From NCBI GenBank assembly GCA_031763025.1, contig JASSKH010000017.1, positions 9,600,626 through 9,664,625 on the forward strand: a DNA stretch of 64,000 bases, given 5' to 3'. This DNA is from Macrocystis pyrifera (Eukaryota; Sar; Phaeophyceae; Laminariales; Laminariaceae). Under the pieces are notes generated by a model. The model saw only the letters and a list, made by a program, of their open reading frames with translations, ran no database searches and was not told where the DNA came from. This document shows, in pieces, positions 59,601 to 64,000 of the stretch (within the stretch, counting starts at the first letter, position 1; each line of letters starts with the position of its first letter). The position numbers and the translations under genes are program-made.

Positions 59601-62600
59601 CGCCATCACCGTACTGACCGTGTCGGCTAGCCCCACCCTCTCCGCCTCCACCTCCATCCTCCTCGTCGCCCTCGCTCTCACTGGTGTCGCTGTAAAGCTT
59701 CGGATCAGATTCGTACCCCAAACCACCCTCTCTCGTGCCTCCTGACTGGTACACGCGTCCACTCATCTGAGAATTTTCCGTCTCTAAGACAGCGGTCACA
59801 TTGGCATCGGCACCACCACCGCCAACACTCACGCCGGGTTTCAACAAATCATCCGGCGTTCCCGTTCCCACCCCCCACCCCCGAACCAGCCGCTGCCCCC
59901 TCCATGGACTGGTCGTCTGCCCTAACGATTGGCGACCCCCATGCTTTGGCCCCGTCGATGGCACGGTCACTGTTACTCCTGGGCTTGTCACCGATTTTTC
60001 GGGTTGGTGTGGCGGGGTTCCAGCCGAAGCGTTGCGGGGTCGCTGGGCCCGTGAAGCTCGATGTGCCCGGGAAGCTAGTCCGGCGCGGTCCGGGGCCGAG
60101 CCCGAAGTCATGGCGCGGTCCGCCTATTTGCACGGAAGAGCCGCCGCTGCTCGTTCTCCGGCGTCGAGGGTCCTTTGCCGTGAGCTTGGCGATGCGTTGC
60201 TGAGGGTCGGAGACCGTTTGGTACAGCACCTGCCCAACGAAACGGCAAAACGTTGCAATGCACTTTCGTTTCAACATCAACATTTTTTAGAGAATGTTGC
60301 AACCACGCAAGAGAAAATATTCAGAGTTACAATACCCTGTTGCCACTGCAATCACTATCCCAGTCTATACTCGACTTCGTAGTCCCCAAAAAAGTGGGTT
60401 AAAGGCGCAAAGGAGTTTGAGTAAAACTTTCCGCAGATTCCTTGGCTTACCGGGAAAGAACAACAAAGCAATGCCCAGAAGCAAAATAAAATAACCGGCA
60501 CGTCTCATACGTAGCTCTGCCGGTTTTCCGTTTTTACCTGTCTCTTGGCCTCTACGCCGTCGGCTCCCAGCTTCTTGACAAGTTTTTCCATTTCCTCTTT
60601 CATACAGTCCGACGGCTGAGTACCCCGACCAACACCAATTCAACCGGTGACGAAACGGGGGAGGGGAAGGGGAGGAGAAGGGAGGGAAGTGTCGGTGATC
60701 ACAAACAATACCACATCTTGCGGCGGGTGCCGAAAACAACGATGTCGAAAACAACATAGTAGTCGACATACTGTAAAACATTTTATCTAACAGGACTGCA
60801 CAGCGATACGCGTATCTAACAATGGATATGAATACCGCCCGCGGTGACCGGGCAAGAATCGGCCAGCAACATGTGATCAAATTCCGCCGACACCGCCAAG
60901 GCTCATTTACAAATGGCCGCAACCGCTTAAAGTAGTATTTTGATCGGGGTGTTCCGTAAAGCTTTCTGTCAGCGGATGCGCGGATGTGAGCGCCAATATC
61001 TACACGTCTGTTCTCCGAAGTGTTCGGGCTCACCTTGCCTACGGGCGGCCCATTGGCATCTTTGTTCCAGTTCAGGTGAACACTCGCCCTCCTTAGTCTC
61101 TCGGCGTACTTGAGCGTATTCATCGTCTCCACGTAGTTGTTCGACGACGGGCTAATGGTGGCCAGCATAGTCGTGTGCGCGCGGCCCGACAGGGCTTCCT
61201 GTACGTAGTGCAGTATCATGTACAGCACACACAAAAGACAGACAACATATAAACACGAAAACATGAGATAGGCATAAAACACACGGGACGCATTCATTGG
61301 GCGGCAGCGACTGTGTACATCGCTGAAAAGCTGCAGCATGGTCGCCTTGATACTAGGGTGCCACGGTGCCTTCGTATTTTTTCAAAGAAACTATCGCACC
61401 ATGAACGAAAAAACATCACTACTCCTTCGTACAGGTACAGTCAGTAGTATTCTGACTCCGCAATAGAAAACGCAAACATCGGGAGACACACACGCACGAA
61501 GCGGGTGCCGGCACCACCTCAGGCACCCTCCACCGTGTCTCAGAGGCTGCGAGTGTTCCACTGAATGAGCAGATAAACTCATCGAGGATTTCGCGGGAGG
61601 CTTCATCCCGTACGTTTCGCAAAAATAACACAACAACGCGAGCCACGTGCGGAGAGCAGTTTCTAAGTGTTCATGCTATTAATACCAACCTTCAGCAGCC
61701 AGGTGAGAACGGAGTCGCGGAAGGGGAGTCCGACCGGCGTACTTCCTTTCGAAAGGCCCTTGATGATGATGCCCAGATTGCTCAGCGCCTTCTTGATCTG
61801 AGCCGTTTCGCGGAGCCTCTGGGGCAGCGGCCGCCCTCCAACGTCCCCACCACCGCTCCCGCCCCCCCTTCGTCCATCCCCTCCGCGGTCATTGCCGACT
61901 CGCCCTCTACTCGAAATTTCGCGCTCGGAACCTGCAAGGTCCACCATCTGAACACGGCTGAGCTCTGCGGGGGTGCCAACCTGCAAAAGCGGAACACCCC
62001 AAAGAGAGCGCAGTCAGCAACCAGGACACTTTGTTCAGCGGCGTGAGCGAAGCCCCTCGAGCAAACAATCGTGTTCCTTGCGGGGCTGTCTTTGGCCCAT
62101 TTTTTTTGGTTTGAAATCTTCATACGCGTAGATGCATTGTGGCTGTCTCAGAGTCAGGTACCGACCTACAGTAGAGTACCCTAGGACCAATGCGGCGCGA
62201 TGGTCTTATCTCTGCGCGAAATATGCGTGGTTTTGATATTGCTAAACGAAACAAAAGCATAACTGGTTCGACATGCCCTCGAGCTAAATTCTTGAAGAAC
62301 GACGGAATGTGCTGCTCGATCGAATTATTGCCGCAGTATGCTGCAACAAATGTGGTTCGGGCAACACTGCTGCGTGTTGTCTACTGGGCGTATTTCCCGC
62401 GCGTCAAACGCAAGGAAGACACGAATTGTAGTACGAGGTAGAAGCTCTCGGGTAGAAGCTCTCGAGCTCCCTCTCGAGCTCCATTTGGGTAACGGCCGTC
62501 ATTCTCGAAAGCAGTAGGAAAACAAGTCTACCTGGTAGGAATAAACAATACTATTTGATAGAAGTACTGCACAGCACCTCTCACCTCGAGCGTGAGGATA

Positions 62601-63963
62601 GCATGGCCGCGGCTGCTCTTGCTGTTCTCTGGGGTGTCAGCTTCTGTGCGTGCGGAGCACCCTAGCACCAACAGCTGTCGGAGTTGGCTCCACGATTCGA
62701 CCTGCACTCGGAGCATTGCAGACCAATCAGAGCAACTCAGACACATAAATCAGCACCCACACGAACTATGGCTCACAGCGCATGTTCAATGACATACATG
62801 TAACATGCAACCCATGAAATGCCTCATCGGACATGAAAAAGAAGTCTTACCAGGAGGCCGCAGTCAATTCTTCCACAAATACGCAACTTGTTCAGAGCGT
62901 GACTGATGGACTGGTGGTGCGTGGCATGGCGGGTACATTATCTGTGTTGCCCATCCCGCTATATAATTGTATCCGTTGGATTGCTGCCGTAAGAACGTCA
63001 GAAATGTGGAAACAATAATGACAACGTTTCAAGCTTCATTAACATGAGACTTGATAACTACCAAAATCCCCGACGCTACCTTTCAAGCGCATCTTCGTCT
63101 AGCGAGCGCTATGTAAACCCACCTGAACAGGCACGAGGTTATCGACGTAAGGACCCGTGTGAGGGTGCTCGCGCACTCGAAAGGCGCTGGAGTCGGCTCC
63201 TGGGTGCAGTAGGTCTCTAATTTTGTCGTTGTAGATCTCGATGAACTGGACGGAGAGACCAACGCTTGACGCCCCAGGGTTGTACGTCGAAGCTCCTGCA
63301 CAGCCGTTCAAACCAGATTCGTCTTGAAGAAGCGCCAACCATTTCACCCGTTCAAACCACGAAATTAATAGCTACGTAAACAAAGATTTTGTTAAATAAA
63401 TAATTCCAACAAAGATTTTGTTCAATAAATAATTCCAACCATTCTAACCGATAAAAAGATTGAAATCGTAAAAACAAATCAAAATAAAAAATATATTTCA
63501 ACCATTGTAACCGTTCAAGCCATTAAAATGATTTGAAAAAGCATTGATTCCAACCATTCCAGCCGCTGTAACCGTTCAACAGAGGACGGGGGGGGGGACT
63601 TCAAAAGGTCCCAGCTTCTTAATGCAGAGCCTCAAAGCGTCAAGGCCCATAGCTACTCCGGCCGGCTCAGGACAGCAAACATGTATTTGTATCAACATAA
63701 AATAATTAAAACAAATGATAAGTTCAAGGGAAGGGCCAAGGTCGCTTCATGCCCAGCAGTTTTTTCCTACCGGTGTTGGTCTCGTGCAGGCGGCGCAGCA
63801 GATGAAAACACACGCGGGGCACGAGTCCAAAGGCCTCCCCTTCCGGTGGCGCTTCGAGAGCTTCAGCATCTTCCTGCAAGACTGCATCTCTACCGCAACC
63901 GAACATGCTGTAAGTTTTGCCGCTGCCGGTGTGTCCGTAGGCAAAGCACGAGCAGTTGACGCC
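41644..63963 (-). CDS. kinesin-3-like motor protein, N-terminus beyond the window
   Basis: An ATP-driven microtubule motor with a very long coiled-coil tail. Exons, minus strand: 63963-63771, 63295-63123, 62701-62585, 61980-61690, 61198-61034, 60615-60538, 60229-58366, 58134-58057, 57226-56411, 55856-55749, 55036-54902, 54483-54391, 53363-53229, 51967-51829, 50759-50635, 49654-49496, 48995-48921, 47865-47773, 47203-47025, 46340-45776, 41895-41644. Every junction keeps frame; three are not phase 0 (1, 1 and 2) and match across the intron. About 1,900 residues are in the window, and the first 80-100 motor residues are missing to the right. The P-loop is GHTGSGKT. Kinesin-3 hallmarks are REHPHTGPYVDNL and RDSVLTWLLK. 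After the motor come a short helix, a long disordered exon and many helical exons. Uncertain points are a frame change inside exon 7, a GC donor after exon 10, and the last exon, which could splice on at GTGAGT (41664) instead of stopping at TAG (41644). Confidence 0.9.
42607..43660 (+). repeat. dispersed repeat R1, copy B
   Basis: The same orientation and block order as copy A at 122-1190, including the internal 158 bp dimer (from about 42665 and 42824). It lies in the kinesin intron 41896-45775, antisense to that gene. Short indels between the copies break the open frames in different places. Confidence 0.78.
43755..44400 (+). repeat. dispersed repeat R2, copy B
   Basis: Matches 18060-18640 from GGGCCGTTCCTAACG to CCGTTGGTGCGCGTGCGTTG and into a TCGTGATTTTG tail. 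R1 copy B ends about 95 bp before it. The tail continues as several TCATGATTC/GAATCGTGA-type inverted bits to about 44535. Confidence 0.78.
44675..44800 (+). repeat. fragment of R1 with a 35 bp tandem duplication
   Basis: CATACGAATAGTCAAACGTAGC matches R1 (545-590 and 43035-43060, with changes). The unit CTATATTTCTGAACAACAGTC then GTATGTACCCAG occurs twice in tandem with few changes (about 44730-44766 and 44767-44800). Confidence 0.65.
45776..46340 (-). other. kinesin exon 20, disordered with an acidic run
   Basis: 188 codons entered at phase 2 (AG|G gives Arg). Rich in Pro, Arg, Gly and Ser, with an acidic block of about 25 residues, mostly Glu and Gly, near the middle (EEEGEGEGEGEE). It ends DSWDPA|GTAAGA. 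The antisense frame is also open because of base composition and is not a gene. Confidence 0.7.
47260..47560. repeat. AACAAAC/AAGCA-rich simple repeat
   Basis: Degenerate tetramer and octamer repeats (GAACAAACAAG, AGACAGACAGACAGACAAAT) fill the kinesin intron next to exon 19. The minus strand is open only because of low complexity. Confidence 0.8.
49685..50030. repeat. CAGGAGATCGTGCATCATCA minisatellite (about 24 bp unit)
   Basis: About twelve degenerate units of the form GACAGGAGACCGTGCATCAT plus CA, in the kinesin intron between the exons at 50635 and 49654. Confidence 0.85.
51710..51814. mobile_element. TA-flanked MITE (GGGGG-TIR family), copy 3
   Basis: 105 bp between TA at 51708-51709 and TA at 51815-51816. 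The termini TTACGGGGGTCCATAG and CTATGGACCCCCGTAA are perfect inverses. The core matches copies 1 and 2. It sits 14 bp from the donor site of kinesin exon 51967-51829. Confidence 0.92.
53375..53640. repeat. (GAAAC)n-type minisatellite
   Basis: A degenerate pentamer array, ACGAAACGAAACGAAACGAA at its cleanest (about 53535-53570). It reaches to within about 15 bp of the acceptor of kinesin exon 53363-53229. Confidence 0.9.
54140..54360. repeat. AACGTCAACATCAA-type 12 bp minisatellite
   Basis: Degenerate 6/12 bp units such as AACGTGAACAGC and CAACATCAACATC in the kinesin intron just downstream of exon 54483-54391. Confidence 0.85.
55441..55514. mobile_element. TA-MITE, truncated copy 4
   Basis: About 74 bp matching the left half and core of the family: CATAGTTAATAGGACCTATG, GTATACATAA, ACCTATATATATATTTACCT and TTTGG. 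The outermost TTACGGGGG and the right terminus are missing. Confidence 0.8.
57257..57293 (+). repeat. (GAG)n microsatellite
   Basis: GAGGAGGAGGAGGAGGAGG with AGA interruptions, within 35 bp of a kinesin exon acceptor (57226, minus strand). Confidence 0.9.
57780..57965. repeat. ACTACT-rich degenerate simple repeat
   Basis: Tandem ACT/TAC triplets (CTACTGCTACCGCTACATC, TACTACTGCAGTACTACTAC) in a kinesin intron, with embedded TACTGCAGTA and TACCAGGTA motifs. Confidence 0.75.
58366..60229 (-). other. long low-complexity kinesin exon with an internal frame change
   Basis: It enters in frame after GGGCAG (VLYQTVSDPQQRIAKL, then Arg/Ser/Gly/Pro-rich). That frame stops at TGA 59851-59849. The long downstream frame to DDVSRIIEDLMRQ|GTGTGT is closed upstream by a TAG near 60126. 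The total of 1864 nt leaves one extra base, so either a short intron removes sequence or there is an indel. A 208 nt intron (59991-59784, GTGACA to CTTAG) restores frame, as would GTTAGG to TTCTCAG; a length error in the G-tract near 59870 would also do it. The protein part is Gly/Ser/Glu/Asp-rich and probably disordered. Confidence 0.65.
60538..63963 (-). other. kinesin motor domain exons (1-6 in the window)
   Basis: Motifs in order: FAYGHTGSGKTYSMFG (P-loop), VQFIEIYNDKIRDLL, REHPHTGPYVDNL, NSKSSRGHAILTL (switch I; consensus NxxSSRSH, so one Ser is Gly), VDLAGSERE (switch II), then about 30 Arg/Gly-rich residues where other kinesins have about 10, RETAQIKKALSNLG (relay helix), LPFRDSVLTWLLK, TMLATISPSSNNYVETMNTL and KYAERLRRA. 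Another acidic insertion of about 15 residues follows the P-loop strand (LQEDAEALEAPPEGE). The exon at 60615-60538 adds a helical stretch, KEEMEKLVKKLGADG, as a neck or first coil. Residues for ATP binding are otherwise kept, so an active motor is expected. Confidence 0.88.
63375..63570. repeat. AT-rich short tandem repeats in the kinesin intron
   Basis: AACAAAGATTTTGTTxAATAA occurs twice (about 63379 and 63411), followed by several CCAACCATTC and ACCGTTCAA pieces. Confidence 0.7.
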
Positions 63964-64000
63964 CTGCAGCGCAGACAGCAAGCAAGTCGGACATCACAGC

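Overview
The window is nuclear DNA from a eukaryote with intron-rich genes and many repeats. Exons are fairly GC-rich, nearly every intron is GT-AG, most introns are phase 0, and tRNA-derived SINEs, MITEs and minisatellites fill introns and spacers. The proteins are a class I histone deacetylase, Arp2/3 subunit 4, a PRL phosphatase and a kinesin-3-like motor. This would suit a stramenopile such as a brown alga, but nothing in the sequence proves the lineage, so that is an inference.

Layout. Positions 1-4431 are repeats. Two possible minus-strand exons (4432-5848) may begin a gene that diverges from HDAC. HDAC is on the plus strand at 6247-13057 (10 coding exons, 469 aa in the preferred model). 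ARPC4 is on the minus strand at 14984-21411 (4 exons, 170 aa) and converges on HDAC. An 8.3 kb spacer (21412-29708) holds SINEs, a MITE and simple repeats. The PRL-type phosphatase is on the plus strand at 29709-39460 (3 exons, 172 aa, CAAX end). Its second intron is 8.86 kb and contains three frame-compatible unknown exons on the same strand plus several minisatellites. A large kinesin-3-like gene is on the minus strand from beyond the right edge to 41644 (21 exons in the window, about 1,900 residues) and converges on the phosphatase gene.

The four recognised genes are not an operon or pathway cluster. They are housekeeping and regulatory genes: chromatin deacetylation, branched actin nucleation, a prenylated membrane phosphatase and microtubule transport.

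The most unusual signal lies in the non-coding DNA. Short motifs bounded by TA (TATTAATA, TACC[A/T]GGTA, TACAGCAGTA/TACTGCTGTA, TACGAGTA/TACTCGTA) are scattered far above expectation through introns and spacers. I saw no TATTAATA inside an assigned exon. Comparing SINE copies shows TATTAATA arising as a 6 or 12 bp insertion at a TA. A local MITE family sits in TA target sites and has termini TT...AA, so imprecise excision would leave exactly TA-TT-AA-TA. I propose that these motifs are excision footprints of Tc1/mariner-like elements and that this genome records very high cut-and-paste activity.
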